This document shows positions 10,901 through 23,797 of a stretch of 64,000 bases of DNA, piece by piece (positions within the stretch are counted from its first letter, which is position 1; the number at the start of each line of letters is the position of its first letter). The stretch is from Sternotherus odoratus. Lineage: Eukaryota > Chordata > Testudines > Kinosternidae. The position numbers and the translations under genes were made by a program. The DNA is taken from positions 80,783,892 to 80,847,891 of the forward strand of contig JAVMKO010000001.1 of the NCBI GenBank assembly GCA_032164245.1. Direction: 5' to 3'. The notes beneath the pieces were generated by a model. That model saw only the letters and a program-made list of their open reading frames with translations, was not told the DNA's origin and made no database searches.

Positions 10901-11229
10901 GTCCAGAAGAGCCAGGGCTGGTGGAGAAAACACTGAAACAAGGGGCTGATAGGGCTGCACATTCTTGTGGTTTGGGGTCTAACTGGTCTGTGGCTGCTGG
11001 GGGGCAGGGGCCCCCATCACTGCCTGCAGGGTTGGGCCTTGCTCTCCTTATAAATATCCTCCTCCTCCTTGACTCTTATGTTCATGGATCTCAGTGGTGT
11101 CATGTGGCCGTGAGTTCCACAGACCATGGCTGTTTGAATTTTAAAAAATAAATTAAAAATCTGTATTTACTTTTTCCATTTGAATGTCCCACATTTTCAG
11201 TTCAGTGAATGGCCCCTTGTTCTTGTCTT

Positions 11230-12140
11230 ATAAGACAAGGATGATTGTTAGAAGCTTTCAATCCAATCCACCTTTGCTATGCTATTATTCACTATTTGAT
11301 AAACTTCTGTCATGTCTCCTTTCTAAGGTGAACATCCTCAAGCTTTTCATTCTCTTTATATGGAATTTGTCCAGGCCCTTGATCATTCTCATTGCTCTTC
11401 TCTGAAAACCTCCAGCTTTGCACTATCCTTTGTGAGATAGGATGGCCAGCACTGCATGCACTATTCAAGGTGAGGTTGACTTATATAAAAGCATCATAAT
11501 GATTGCTGGTAGTATTTTTTATCCCATTTCTTATTAACCCAGTTAGCTGTTTTCGACCACAGTTATGCATTGGGCAGAAGTTTTCACTGAGTTGTCTGTG
11601 ATAATTCCCAATCCCTTTCTTGGGTTGATGAGTGGATTTCGAACCCTGTGAGGTATATTTCCCTTGCAATATGCAGGTATTTCCCCTGCAACGTGCGCCT
11701 TTTAACATCAGAGTTTGTTTGCTTATTCATTTAGCTTGGTTAGGTCTCTCTGGTCCCGACTAACCTAAATAACTTTGTCATCTGCCAGTGTTGCTACCTC
11801 ACTAGTCTCACCCTTTCTAGGCCATCAATAAATATATTAAACAATAAAGGACCTCATACAGAATCTTGAGGTGCCCCATGGTTAACCTTGTGCCATGGTG
11901 AAAACTGATAATTTAATCCTAATCCCTTGATTTCTGTCTCTTAGCCAGTTTTTTAACCAGGACTATATTTTACCTCTTACCTCATGATGGCTTTGTTTCG
12001 TTAATAGCCTCTTGCTGGAGTCTAAATAAATTGACAACTGGTTCTCCTTTCTTCACTGCTCTATTAAGAAGAATTCTGGTAGACATTTTAGAGACAAGGT
12101 ACTTGAGTGGTTTGACATCATATTTGATCCTGCAGGGCAA
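11230..12140 (-). repeat. Diverged CR1-type LINE fragment
   Basis: Phrases typical of reversed CR1 3' sequence are present, including CATGTCTCCTTTCTAAGGTG, CATTGCTCTTCTCTGAA and TTAAACAATAAAGGACC. It is more diverged than the copy at 7.9-9.0 kb. No long coding frame survives. Confidence 0.65.
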
Positions 12141-12281
12141 TTCCATCATTTGTTCTCAATGTCTCTGGTTGCTGGTGGGCCAGTCTTTTCGGTGATGTGG
12201 GCTGCAGGCGTAGTTGTGTGACACTTCTACAGGCAACATACAGAAGCAAAATGATGTCCTCCATGTGGCTTGACCTCACAC

Positions 12282-12578
12282 TTAGGGCTGGTCCTCACTG
12301 GGGGGGTAGGAGGGGATCGACGGCAGATACGCAACTTCAGCTACGTGAATCACGTAACTGAAGTTTGCGTATCTGCCGCCAACTTACCTCTCGTCCCCAC
12401 TGCGGCGCCAGTTGGCGGCGCGCTCCCCCGTCGACTCCAGCTTGCGCCTCCCGGCGAGCTGGAGTTCCGGAGTCGACGGGGGAGCTCTGGGCGATCGATT
12501 TATCGTGTCTTAACAAGACGCGATAAATCGATCGCCAGAAGATCGATCCTGTGCCGCGCGAGTGAAGACCAGCCCTAA
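12282..12578. mobile_element. MITE made of three consecutive hairpins
   Basis: The ends are inverted repeats (TTAGGGCTGGTC on the left; its reverse complement on the right) with TA at both junctions. Inside are three separate palindromes: about 12321-12378 (arm GGCAGATACGCAACTTCAG, right arm with one extra base), 12423-12484 (arm CTCCCCCGTCGACTCCAG) and 12491-12534 (arm GCGATCGATTTATCG). No protein is encoded. The superfamily cannot be settled: TA fits Tc1/mariner, while TTA/TAA would be imperfect for PIF/Harbinger. Confidence 0.75.
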
Positions 12579-12579
12579 A

Positions 12580-14215
12580 GGTGCGAGGTCACGCTTTGCA
12601 GAGGATGCCATTTTGCTTTACAAAATGGTGTCCTTCATACAGCATGATCATGCAGTACAGTGTGAGGTCATGCTGCATGGAGGATCCCATCTTGTGGAGC
12701 AAAATCATGTGGGGTTGTACAGAATCATCCCATAGGCTGGATTTGGACCACTGGCCACCAGCTGACCCACTCATAGCCAAGCTAATGCCCCCCCCCCTCT
12801 TTTGGACTCAGTAAACATTCTGTGTTACTTATTGCACAAATCTGAAATGATGCAGGTGCAACTTTAGCATTTCCTTCCTCTGGTTTATTTAAAGTACATG
12901 CTCCAGCAGCAATGCCAGCTTGGCCACACTGAGCCTGTATATTAAGATATTAAAGTTCACACTATCTGCAGGGCTGTAAAAATGACATCTACTGTAATGT
13001 ATGTGCAAGGGGCTGAGTCACAGATGCTGCTGGAACCTTAAAGGGATACTGACCTGAAATCTAATCAACTTAAAACGAGTTAGCAGTAATTTCAGCTTCT
13101 AAACTTGCCTGAGTTCCCCTAGAAACTGGCTTTCTGAGGACATTTTCCTATCTCAGTATTTCTCTTCTGTTGCTGCGGAGACACAAAGTTAAATCCACAA
13201 CTGATTAAATATAGAGAGGGAAAACTGAAACTGACTGCCCACAAAGTGCTGCCAAATGTGTAAAAGAAGCACAATGAGGGTGAAATTCTTTTCTCCTCCC
13301 TGTTCCCCTTAACAAAAATTATTTTTAACGATATGAAGTATAAGATTTTCAGACTGAGGTATTTAAGTGGATGGTTTCCCTTTCCCTTTGAATTTTGTGC
13401 CGTCTTCAATCTTCCTGCACTTCTTTTGCATTTAATTTACTGTAAAGAGTGAGAGCTCATTATAGGAAATGAAGGTTTAAAAATATAAAAACCAGAAAGT
13501 GAGCTGCTTCCCTTCCTGGCTTACTTTAAAGTGGCCGGATACATCATTAAACAGCATTCCTTTCTCTCTTAATTTGGAACGTACTTTTTCCTCCTTGTTT
13601 GAACAGCTGCTGGAAAAATCCTGGGGAAAAAAAAATCAAATTCAATGTGTCCTCTTTCTCCTTACTGCTTCAGTAATCCAGCCTGGCTCTAATTATGACA
13701 CTTAGTAAGCACTGGTTGTATTTTCTGTGCTCTAGTGGTCTTGGAGGGAACGTTATGTGTTCTTTACACAGTGCCTTTTTAAAAAATGTAATGCTGGTGA
13801 AAGACGCCAACTTGCCAACTTTGGAAACTAAAGACCTCAGCTTATTTGTAGAACGAACACTGCACCATATGGGCTGGGGTACTCCAAGCATCATCTCTGC
13901 CCATCAGCATGTCTGGACTTGAAGAATCACCTGTAGCACTAAGAAGAATCCAGTAATCCTACATGGTCTGTTCAGTCATAAAAATCCAATCCCGCAGGCT
14001 CACACGGATCCAATTTACTCCTGTGTATGGGGTTACAGATGGGCGAAGTTATTCATGTGTAAGTGCCTGCAGATTTGGGCCCATGGGTGTTAGAGAGGGA
14101 AATGACCTGTTACGTCACATTTAGTCTGTCTCACCCCACTGTTCTCTCAGACTGATCTTAAATGCCTCTAGCCATGAAGGAGACTAGTCTGCCTTACTGT
14201 TAGGAAATAATAGTT
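12580..14215. other. Intergenic, no recognised feature
   Basis: A moderately AT-rich stretch without a recognisable gene, repeat end or long frame. Splice-like signals occur but no protein family match was seen. Confidence 0.5.
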
Positions 14216-14219
14216 CCTG

Positions 14220-15060
14220 GTGTTCAACCTTCATATTTATTTTCTTAATTTCATCCCATTACTCCATTGTACCAGGTCGGGCCATTTCCCTTTCTCTCTT
14301 ATTATGCCCTTCACAGATAAGCTGCCATATCCTCCCCCAACTGGGTTCCATTATACATTAGCTAGTGTCATCTTTCCTTGTGAGTCCAGTCTTTTTGGCC
14401 CCTTATGCCTCTTGTTGCATTTCTGAGAATCTTTAACATGTTTATGGGACCCAGAGTGGAACCTGGCATTCTAGGTACAGTCACATGGGAGCTTTATAGA
14501 AAGGGTGTATCCTCTCCCTGCTCCACGAGGTAATGCTTCTGTGTACGCAGCTCAGATTTACTGACACTCTTGGTGTGGCACCCCATCAGTTCAAGCCCAT
14601 ATCTAATAGGCTGTTGATCGTTAGCATTTTGCCATTAGTGCTTTTCTCAAGTGTCTCCCATTAAATACCAGTTTCGATTGTCTCCCTTCCCCCTACCAGA
14701 TATTGTCAGTTGCATTGTCCTAGTTGGATCACTGAACTTCAGCTCCTATTTCTTGTCATTGTGAGTTCCGTTGTGTTCTTTGTCTGTCCTCCTCCCTAGG
14801 GTTTGCAGCGCTTCTCAGTTTAGTAGCATGTGCAAATTGAATTAGGCCATTGTCTGGGCCTTCTTCTGGATCACCGGTGAAGGTGCAGGATGAGCCCAGA
14901 CACAGCGCCAATATGTATGACCTCCTACTGAACACCTTCTGTTCTTTCCTGCAAACCTAACACAGGGCCTTTCCTCTGTACCTGTCTGAATCCATTCCAC
15001 GTCTCACTGATGCTATCCCCATTGATATGCTTCAGTAAAAAGGTTTGCTGGTGGGAGCTC
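14220..15060 (-). repeat. Diverged CR1/L3-type LINE fragment
   Basis: The order of short phrases is that of a reversed CR1-like 3' region (CTTTCTCTCTTATTATGCCC, GTGTCTCCCATTAAATACC, then AATTGAATTAGGCCATTGTC). Boundaries are approximate and the copy is old. Confidence 0.45.
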
Positions 15061-17640
15061 ATTTGTGCTGCGCTTCATGTCATGGTGGTTTATGTCATGT
15101 GGGACATTGTCCTCTGGGATGAAAACCTGACCACCTCCTGCACTGCTCTCTACACAGGTATTTAGGACAGCCATGCCTCTCAGCCAATGATCTTCTGGAC
15201 CAGATTTGAACTGATGACGAGCTGAAAAGTCCCATATTATTACTAACTCCAACCCAGAAAACATTTCCTCTTGCGTACTAGTATTATGATGTATCACCAT
15301 TGGCTTGCGGTTGCTAGCTGAGGATGTCACCACACGCAAACTGGAGCACTTCATTGTTTGTGCACTTGTAGTAACAGAGAATATCCTTCAGAGTTAGGAC
15401 TAGTAGAGGGAGGCGTGCACACACATTTGAGCAGCTCTGCTGCTTTCCATCCAGCAGAGGGCAGTGGTGGGAAGGCAGGAGAAAGGCTATTGAATATTCT
15501 CAGTTTTGCAAGATCTATGAGGTGGTGCAGTTGAATCACAGACATGCAGTTAGGTGCTCAGTAATTGGAAAGAAAGAGAATGTTTGCATCTGGGATTTCC
15601 TCAGCTGACTCCAAATATCATGCGGAAGAAAGTTCTAGCAGCCAGGGCTCAGCTGTGGTATCTGTGCATTTCCCCGGGAGCACATCAGTCCCCACCACGG
15701 GCTCTTTTGGTTTTGAGTAGTTGTCTTTGTAGGATCCAAGCTTGGTGCCAACTTCTGACACCTCCTACCGAGCATTTCACCACACTGGGTGCTAGATCTT
15801 CAGATGTAGCCTGTAAGGGTGGGTTCTGTTTCCCCAGCTGGGTTACTCCTTGCTGGGTGATGCGGTATGCTGTACCACTCACTTCTGCAGACGCCGTACT
15901 GCAGTGCCTTTGTTCTCTTCCCATTTGCCTCCTTTAGCTGACTGCAGCAGACAGTTCCTGGATTTTTGGCTGAGTTGCCGCTGCTGCTTTCCCTTGAAAC
16001 AGAGCCAGCGTCTGCTCTTCTGACATCACCCTTGTCCATGCGTCTTACACGGTCTTCTGGATTTGAAGCCCCACTATTCTCGGCTGCCCCCCACCTCTGG
16101 AAGAGTTTTCAATGCTTTTCCCCGTGGAGGGTTGCTATTTAAGAGCCTGCGACAGAGTTGAAGGCTTCAGGCTTTTCCCCGTTAGTCTAATCAGAGTTCC
16201 TAGGGGACTGATGTGCAATAAGGAGCATGTTCAGGAGCTGTCCAGTCCCTCGTCTTCCACACTGTAAATTCTTAATGCAGCAGGTTCCTTTTTACTGTAG
16301 GGTGATGGGTCCCTTGTGATCAGGGAAACCATGCTGCAGCCATGCTAGCATGAGTCTGCTGAGTAGCTAGGGAACTGGACTGGGTATCAGGAGCTGGCAC
16401 TGTCCTGCTGGGTGACTTTGGCCGTTTCCCCTCTCTGTGCCTAGATGGGATCTCTGGATTGAAAACCTTTTCAGAGGAGTATCCTAGCAGCAGATTGGCC
16501 AGAGAGACAGGGAAGCAGAGGAAGTGAATGTTATGGGCATTTGGAGGTGAACATCAGCATCTGCTCACCCCGTCTCCTGTGCAAACCCTCCCACCAAGTC
16601 ATCTGCCCAAGGGGTCCCCTGGTGTTTGGAGAATCCCTGGCCGTACCCCTCTTTCTGCTTGCCTCTCCGCCACGTGTGCTAGGAGATGGTGCGTACGGTG
16701 GGAAAGAGGACAACTGAATTTGCTCTTGCAGAGGGGCGGGAGCTGGTGAACATTATGAAGGATGGAAGACTTTAACATGGCGACAGAGAGACTCAGTAAG
16801 AGGCTGAAGAGTACAGCCAGGAGACTTGTTGGAAGCCCAGATCACAGACTCGGCCTGGAGACTGAGGAGCAGGGATCGGTTGTGTTCCTCTAAACCAGAA
16901 ATGAAACTGGGAGGGTGAAACTCTTGTCAGGTTAAGCAGAGAAGCGTGGGAGTTCACGAGGGCTAAGTGAGCCTCTTTTAAGCTTGCAGGATTGGAGGCC
17001 CAGGTTGGGACAAATGCTCTGCTGGTGAAGTGCCCGCTGCAAATGATAAAGGCAGAGGGAGGCTGTTGAACAGGTAAAATGGATTCTCTGTTAGAAACCA
17101 GATGGCTTGAGTCATGGCTTTCATCCCCGCCACTGCCAGAGAGAGGGGAGGAGGGGCTAGTTTGAGTTTGACAGGCAGTCCTTGGCCCAGCTGACAATCC
17201 CATATCTGCTGTGCTGCCCCAGGCTCCCTGAAAAACTTCAGTGCTGGCTTAAGTCAGGACTGGGAAGCAGCTGGAGGAGGCTGTTCCACTGCTGTCAGCA
17301 CTATGTATCCTGCTAGGGCCTTGCCCCCTTCCATTTGCCACATGCTGCCACTTCAGCCCCGGCTGCCTGCTGCTGGGGGCCAGAGGGGGTGTGGCTGCTG
17401 GTTGAAGAGGAAGAAGCCAAGGAGCTGGAGGATGCAAGAGAGCTGGGCGTGGGGCACAAAAAGAAAGGAGGAAAAAAGAAAGAGAAGCCGTAAGGGAAGA
17501 GAGATCTGAAATGTACCTGCAGGTGGGGTTTGGTGGCCCCCAGCTTCCTGCCTCTGGAGAACTGCCCTGGGCCATATTAATCCTAGAGCCCTCCACCCTC
17601 CAGGCAGGACTTTGAGGGAATCCCCCACAGAAGCCTCCCG
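15060..17640. other. Intergenic, mostly featureless
   Basis: No coding exon was recognised. A weak MIR-like block lies at about 16,350-16,480, with 'GGGTGACTTTGGCCGTTTCC' and surrounding text. The remainder shows no clear repeat ends. Confidence 0.45.
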
Positions 17641-17649
17641 GAGTAGCTG

Positions 17650-18816
17650 TGTCACATTACTGAAATGATTTGGGATCATATTATAGACCATTGATTCAAC
17701 CAAGGTCTTGTAGGGGCACCAAATCTTATGTAGAGGGGGTCATATAAGGTATCTACGACCAGGTTGTGGTTTGCTGATTATGATTATGCTATTGGTATGT
17801 ATGTATCTGTTTTGTAGCTACAGTTATGAATATTGTCTATATAGGGTCTGTATTTCAAACTTATGCTATGCTTCTGGGTGAAATCCCAGACAAGTTGCGG
17901 CTAGCTCCGCCTGGCCTGCTTGATGGCCCATCAAAAACCATCAGCTATATAATGAACTCATTGGGAGCTTGGAATGCTCCAATCCACATCCACTCAAGGA
18001 ACATGCAAGATAGACGGTGGATAATGGCTGCCACCTGTAAATCCTGAGTCATGCATGGTCCTGTCATATGCCCATATGACTCCAGAACTCCATGGGGCTG
18101 TACATTTCACAGCAGGAACAAAGAGGTTCTTGCACCTGGGAAGAACTATAAATAAAGCTGTTACAGCCCCTCCATCGTGTCTTCAGTTTTCAGCCTTCTC
18201 CAGTCTTGCTCCTATCTCTGGATGGAACTTTGCTACACATGGAAGCACTGAACAAAAGACGGTTTGACCCATTCCAGCTGTGGATGTATTCCAGAGACTT
18301 TGATTTGAACCTGCAGTTTATTCTACCTCTGATGCAAGCCTAAACCAAGGACTTTGCCACTACTGCATGTAATTGATTTCTTTTAACCATTCCTAACCCT
18401 CACCTATCTCTTTTTCCTTTTATGAATAAACCTTCAGATTTTAGATTCTAAAGGATTGGCAACAGCGTGATTTGTGGGTAAGATCTGGTTTGTATATTGA
18501 ACTGGGTCTGGGGCCTGATTCTTTGGAACTGGGAAGAACCGTTTTCTTTTATTTGAGGTATTGGTTTTCATAACCATTTGTCCCCAGGGCAGGTGGCTGC
18601 TGCTGATGATACTAGGCAATGGAGTGTCTAGCCCAGGGAATTGCTTGTGTGACTTGTGGCTAGCTAGCGGGGCGAAACCAAAGTCTTTTCTGTTAGGCTG
18701 GTTTGGTTTGCCTTAGAGGTGGAGAAACCCCAGCTTTGGGCTCTAGTTGCCCTTTTGGAAGCAATTTGTCCTGATTTGGCACTCAGTTGGGTCCCACCAG
18801 GAACAGCACCGTCACA
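17650..18816 (+). mobile_element. Solo LTR, 1.17 kb, with near-matching 5-bp flanks
   Basis: Starts TGTCACATTACTGAA and ends CAGCACCGTCACA, i.e. TG...CA termini. The flanks are AGCTG (17645-17649) and AGTTG (18817-18821), four of five identical, consistent with a target duplication. It carries TATAAATAAA near 18148 and AATAAA at 18425-18430, giving plus orientation. No gag, pol or env frame is present, so it is a solo LTR of an old endogenous retrovirus or Gypsy-like element. Confidence 0.72.
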
Positions 18817-19074
18817 AGTTGTCGTTTGTGCGTCCACGTGCATGGTGTTTGCAGCGCAGGCTCTCCGGCAGCTGGCCCAATCAGAACTAGAAGCCCTTTG
18901 TGTTTCCCAGCATGCAAGCTGCTATTCCCGGGGAAGCTGTACCATGGGGGTGTCTGTTCCTACCTGCCCTAGCAACCCCCCAGAAGGGTCACTCTGACTG
19001 AGTGGGGATAGGTGAATAATTGTTGGGTCTAGTGTGTGCGCGCTGGGTGGTGGTGGTGGTCCGTGATTTACAGG

Positions 19075-19135
19075 AGGTTGCACTCAATGATCTGATGGTC
19101 CCTTCTGGCCTGAAGCCCTACGACGCTATGAATAG
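19075..19135 (+). repeat. CR1 3' tail
   Basis: Contains GATGGTCCCTTCTGGCCTGA followed by AAGCCCTACGACGCTATGAA, the usual CR1 terminal phrase in sense orientation. Confidence 0.55.
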
Positions 19136-19339
19136 TGGGGTGCCCCCTGTGAGTTGGGCGTGGGGGTGAGAGTGATGGAATCTGGTGACACCTAAAGCTG
19201 GGGGATCCCCAAGAGCATGACAAACTATAAATCCTCCCTAGACTCAAACATGGGGCCAGTTCCGCAGCTGGGGTAAAGTACCATAACTCTGCGGCCATCA
19301 GTGGAGCCACACTGGTTCACAGCCGATGCGGATCTGGCC

Positions 19340-19650
19340 CATGATTGATATTATTTATTTGTATTGCCAGGGTGCCTAGCCACCCCACTCCTAACCTACA
19401 CCCCATTGTGCAAGGTGCTGTACAAACGTGATCCCTGCGCCAATTAAACCCTCACCCCACAAAATCTCCATCCTGTATTTGAGGCGATGCTTGCGCAGCC
19501 TAGAAATCATTTCAGCCCGTACGCTTCCTGTTCTCATTTGTTATCTGTATCACCTAGGAGCCCCAGGCCTGGCCCAGGACCCCACTGTGCCAGGCGCTGT
19601 GCAAACGCAGCAAAAGAGACGGTCTCTGCCCCAACAAGCTCACCAGCTAA
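19340..19650 (-). repeat. Amniote interspersed repeat, two partial copies
   Basis: Opens with ATTATTTATTTGTATTGCC, then CATTGTGCAAGGTGCTGTAC, and a second copy with CCCCACTGTGCCAGGCGCTG and AGACGGTCTCTGCCCCAACA. The two partial copies lie in the same orientation. Confidence 0.55.
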
Positions 19651-20815
19651 GTAGCCCATGAGCTATTTATTCCTTTCCCATCAGGCCCTGCGCCTTGTTC
19701 TTTGTTTCTTCCCTCTGGGGCTTTTCCTTAGTGGGGCTATGGCGGGGTTAAAATGAGGGGAGTGCCAGTGGAGCAGCACAGCCCCCTCCCCTGCTAAAAA
19801 CAGAGGGCCTGCCCCCCCCCCTCTTCCCCTGCCCTTTGGCTGGTGCAGCAAGAGCTCCCCCTGCTGTTTCAATCTATGGTAGCCACTGTGCTCTGGCAGC
19901 GGGGTAACCTGATGTCCTTTAGCTCTGTGTCCAGATTAGATGGCAGCATGTTTTAGTCATTTCTGGTCCCTGATCTGCAGGGAGATGGTACCATGGAGCT
20001 GTGAAGTGACTGTTCACGCCCCTGTTTTAATGAGCTGCAGTGAGTCATAGAAATTGGGCTGGACTAGGGTGCTACGTTCAGGACCAGAGGACAGGCCTCC
20101 ACAGGCCTTGCACTGCTGTTGCGCAGTAGATGGGGGTGCGTGTCCCATCTTGGCAGCTGAGGAGATAAGGCTATCTCTGCACTGACTGGTACTGTCTTGC
20201 AGTTCGTGTTGCCAGCTGTCCCACTGCTTTTATCAGATCTCCTGGCTGGGCGGGTTTGTTTGCCATCCACCCAGGAACAATGTGTTTTGGCTTGTTCAGC
20301 CTGGTACTTGATAAAACTTGTCTGGCCATTTAACTTGTAGTCTTTCCCTCTTGGGGGAAGGAGTGTTTCCCAGCCAGCAATCTGAACCCAATAGACAGAA
20401 CAGATCGCTTGTGGGGCCTTGTCTCTTCCCAGGAACCTGGGGGCAGGTGTAGACAGAAGGCCAGATTCAGCCAGGGGCTCAGAGCGGCTCCTGCAGGTGT
20501 AGCCCATGCGGCAGAAAGTCCACTGAAGGGGGGAATTGTGGCAGGCCGAAGCAGCCCTAATCCCCCTGCTGCAGGGAGGCTGGCGTGGGGCAGTTCCGCC
20601 TGAAGAGCCAGGGGCTCTTGTCAGAACAGTTAGGTGGTTTCCTGGCCCAGCCAACTGCTGGTGGATTCCAAAGCCGCCCTGCCCTGGTGGAAACCTTGGG
20701 GGGAGCACACTGGGAGTTGCTGTCACCTGTCCTTCCTTGGGGAGCAGGGAGGATGTACTGAATGGAGAGTCTGCTCTTAAGATCCCCCTCCGATCTGCGA
20801 TCACTATATGGTTGA
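19650..20815. other. Intergenic, no recognised feature
   Basis: A 246-codon open frame crosses 20,064-20,804 on the minus strand, but it has no family resemblance, no flanking splice logic and unremarkable composition. I see no gene here. Confidence 0.5.
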
Positions 20816-21055
20816 GAAAATTAGGTCGGATTAACTACGTGGAGCAAGGTGTGAAAAATCCACATCTCTGAGCAGCACTGTTAAGCCGCCTAAATCCCAG
20901 TGTATGTAGCACTAGGTCAATGCAAGAATTCTACTGTCTCTCGGGGAGGCGGATTACCTGTGCTAACAGGAGAATCCCTGCTCTCAGCATAGGTAGTGTC
21001 TACCCTGAAGTGCTACAGCTGTGCCGCTGTAGTGTTTTAAGTGCAGACAAGCCCT
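20816..21055. repeat. Degraded MITE
   Basis: Contains scattered phrases of the 'TCTACAC/GTGTAGAC' MITE class (TAGTGTCTACCCTGAAGTGC, then GTGCAGACAAGCCC at the end). Inverted ends are eroded. Confidence 0.4.
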
Positions 21056-21059
21056 TCAT

Positions 21060-23050
21060 TCTCCCCTGGTGTCTGCAGCTCAGGTTCAGCTCTGTTCCCA
21101 GTAGCTACATTTCTTTTTGGTGTTTCTCTTGGCAGCACGCTCCTTTCATCGACCTGGGCTTCTTTTAGTTCTCTCTTGGCTCTCTGAGGTTCCCTTTTTC
21201 AGAGGCCTGTTTCCCAGCACTGAACTCAGTCATTTGGGGATTTCAGTTCCCTTTTCGAGCAGGCTTTTATTTTCTGTTTCCATCTGGTTCGGTTTTGCCG
21301 TTTTCATTCTGTAGGCAATCAAAGGGAATTGGGTCTAGTTAATTTCATAGCAACATATGGTTTCAACATGACATCCTCTCCTGCGAATCTAAGCCAGGAT
21401 CCTGCCAGGCGCTGAGTGCCTTCAGACTCCATTGAAGCTGGTGGGAATTAAGGATGCTTGGTATTTTTCTGCATGCTCTCAGCACCTAGCAGGATCCATC
21501 CCCTTGGACTCTGGCGATTTGATGACCAGGGAACACACATTGTTTGCTCTCCCTCTTGGTAACTCATGAGCTATGAATTCTTGTGGCTTTTCTCAGTGTG
21601 TTATTTGAACTTTAGAAGCTTCTCCTTTTTTTCCAGTCGATGAGCCACCCTTGGCATTTCCGTCACACGTGTGACTCAGGCGGACACTTTCTGCCTGGCG
21701 TAGGGATTTCTGTGAGTCTTCAGATTTGACCAGGCTGCCCTTGGATCCTTGCTGTCCCATTCTGATGAATAGCCGCAGTCACTGATAACGTGCTCTCAGC
21801 GTTGCCCGCATCCAGCTGGATGCAATGTGCATACAGTGATTTGCCTATCACCACCATCGCGTGTCGGGTGAGTGTCTGTGAAGGATGTGGAGGTGGTCGG
21901 ACGCTGCTCTGGTTAGAATGGCAGGGCGGGGTCCAATCAGCAGCCTCCTTAGCAATGTCATCAGCAAGCAGCAATTCCAGATTTGGTTTTCCTGCACTGA
22001 GCTCAGTCCTGCAGCCTTACGCAGCCCTTGCTACGGGGAAAGCTCCCCTCAAACTCAGACCCTGGCTTCAGTTTTGAAGAGTGGCCACTAACTTTGAATG
22101 CCTCCATTTGTGGAGGCCAAGTTTGAGACACCAAGGGAGTGACCTTCAGAGGCACTGAGCATCTCCAATTCCTGCTGGCCTCAACGGGAGTTGGGAGCGG
22201 TCAGCTACTCGGAATGCCAGGTTGTCTGGGCCGGATTTCCGAAAGAGTTCAGCTCCCATTTAGGCTCCTAGGGCAGATTTGTAAAACCATACACTCAGCA
22301 TGTGGGAGATGCTGGGGGCTGAGCTCTTCGGAAAATCTGGCCTGGTGTGTCTCAAGTGGAGCGCCCAAAATCCCTGAGCACTCTTTAGACTGTAAGCCTG
22401 ACGTTGTCACGTGCCTCAGTTTCCCCATCTGCTAAAGAGGAGGATAGTATTTCCCTTCCACCAGGGCTGCGGTTCCAGTGCCTTAACTCTTGTACAGAGT
22501 CTGAAAGGTGCTAGGGAAGTGCAGAGTCTCGCATGGCTCCCCTCCTCCTGGAGCACTGTGAATAGGTTTCTTCTCCCCCCTCTGTTTGCCTGGCTGAATG
22601 GGTGAGGCAGAGCCAGGGAGCAGCCTCTGCATTCTCCCCTTTGCCAGTGGGGAGGCCTGAGGACAAGCATTCCTCTTATCAGGCCCTTGGGAGGGGCCTT
22701 GTTGAGAACCTACCCGGTGCTAGTGCTGACGGGCACCTGCAGCCCTTTCCTCCAAACTCGCAGCGTGGGTGCCGCTGCACCCGGACTCTGGAGAGGCCTT
22801 GGACCGCCCCAGCAGCAGGGCCACTGTGAATGAAGGGGATGGGCTGGCGGTTCCACATTGCTCTCCAGTGCTCTGTCTAGTCCTGCTGGCAATGACCCGG
22901 GTGATGGGACCGGCGCCCCTTCCCTGAGGACCACAGTCTGATGAATCTTCCCTGCAGGAGCTGTTTCCTGGCCAGATTTCTCCTAGCTCTGCCCAATCCC
23001 CGTCCATTCTTGGTGTTTTCCCTCCTCCCTGCAGATGCATGGGCCTGATA
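21060..23050. other. Intergenic, old dispersed repeat fragments
   Basis: No exon recognised. At 22,130-22,400 phrases such as CCGGATTTCCGAAAGAGTTC and CATTTAGGCTCCTAGGGC resemble an old reptile dispersed repeat. The rest is unassigned. Confidence 0.4.
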
Positions 23051-23065
23051 AGCCAACCAAATGTA

Positions 23066-23110
23066 TTTAGATAAGCCAACCCGCTTGTGCCATCATTTGG
23101 CTTATCTAAA
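23066..23110. repeat. Short perfect inverted repeat
   Basis: TTTAGATAAGCCAA at 23066-23079 is exactly complementary to TTGGCTTATCTAAA at 23097-23110, with a 17-base loop. It may be part of an unrecognised MITE. Confidence 0.8.
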
Positions 23111-23486
23111 CACGTTTTTTGCTTATAGCCCTTCCCTTTCTGTCCCTCCCTCCCTAAGCAAATTGGTTGATCTGTAGGGTTTAGGGCTGGGCTGGGTGAA
23201 GGTAGGAGTCTAATCTGATTGGACTCAAACCCATACCACTGTACACAGGGAAATTTGTTCCCGTCTTACCTGTTCACGGAGGTCTTGTGACGGGGGGAGG
23301 GGGGGAAACTTACAACAATCTTAGGTGAGGTGGTGAGATAATAGCATTGTCTTAAGCCTTTGCATAGCACCTTTCCTCTTCCCAGCTTTACTCATTCAAA
23401 TGTGCAGGTGCTCAGATAATATGGCCAGAAAGGATCTATTCCAGACAGACTGGTAGGAGATCAGAGAAGAGAAGTGACTTGCCCCA

Positions 23487-23797
23487 AATAAGGGGTGGGA
23501 GCAGGGAGTGAATGATGGAGACAGATCTGAGGGGGAAGAGGGATCTGCTCCCCTCCAGCCCTCTCCCTACCCCAGGGAAGACGTGAGCACCTGCTGGGCA
23601 GAGGCACAGGGGCTCTGGAAGGCAGGTCACAGGCAGCCCTCAGGAGGCCTCCAGCATGGGCAGGGTTAAATGGCGAGAGAACAGGGTCTGTGGGGATTGG
23701 GACTCTGAGCAGGCTGACAAGGCGGGTTCAGGGTTGCAGGAGCCAGAGACTCTGGTGGGGAGAAACAACGTCTGCAGACTCCAGCCGGGAGGAGAAG
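23487..23797 (+). repeat. Arm A of a 311-bp inverted repeat flanking LGALS2 exons 1-3
   Basis: This segment is the reverse complement of 29,021-29,331, with about eight differences in 311 bases by eye (about 97% identity) and no gaps seen. It has no clear target duplication, so it could be a local duplication or two copies of a young repeat. Confidence 0.92.

Noticed and set aside
20064..20804. 246-codon minus-strand open frame
   Set aside because: No family resemblance, no domain pattern and no splice context; expected by chance in GC-rich DNA.
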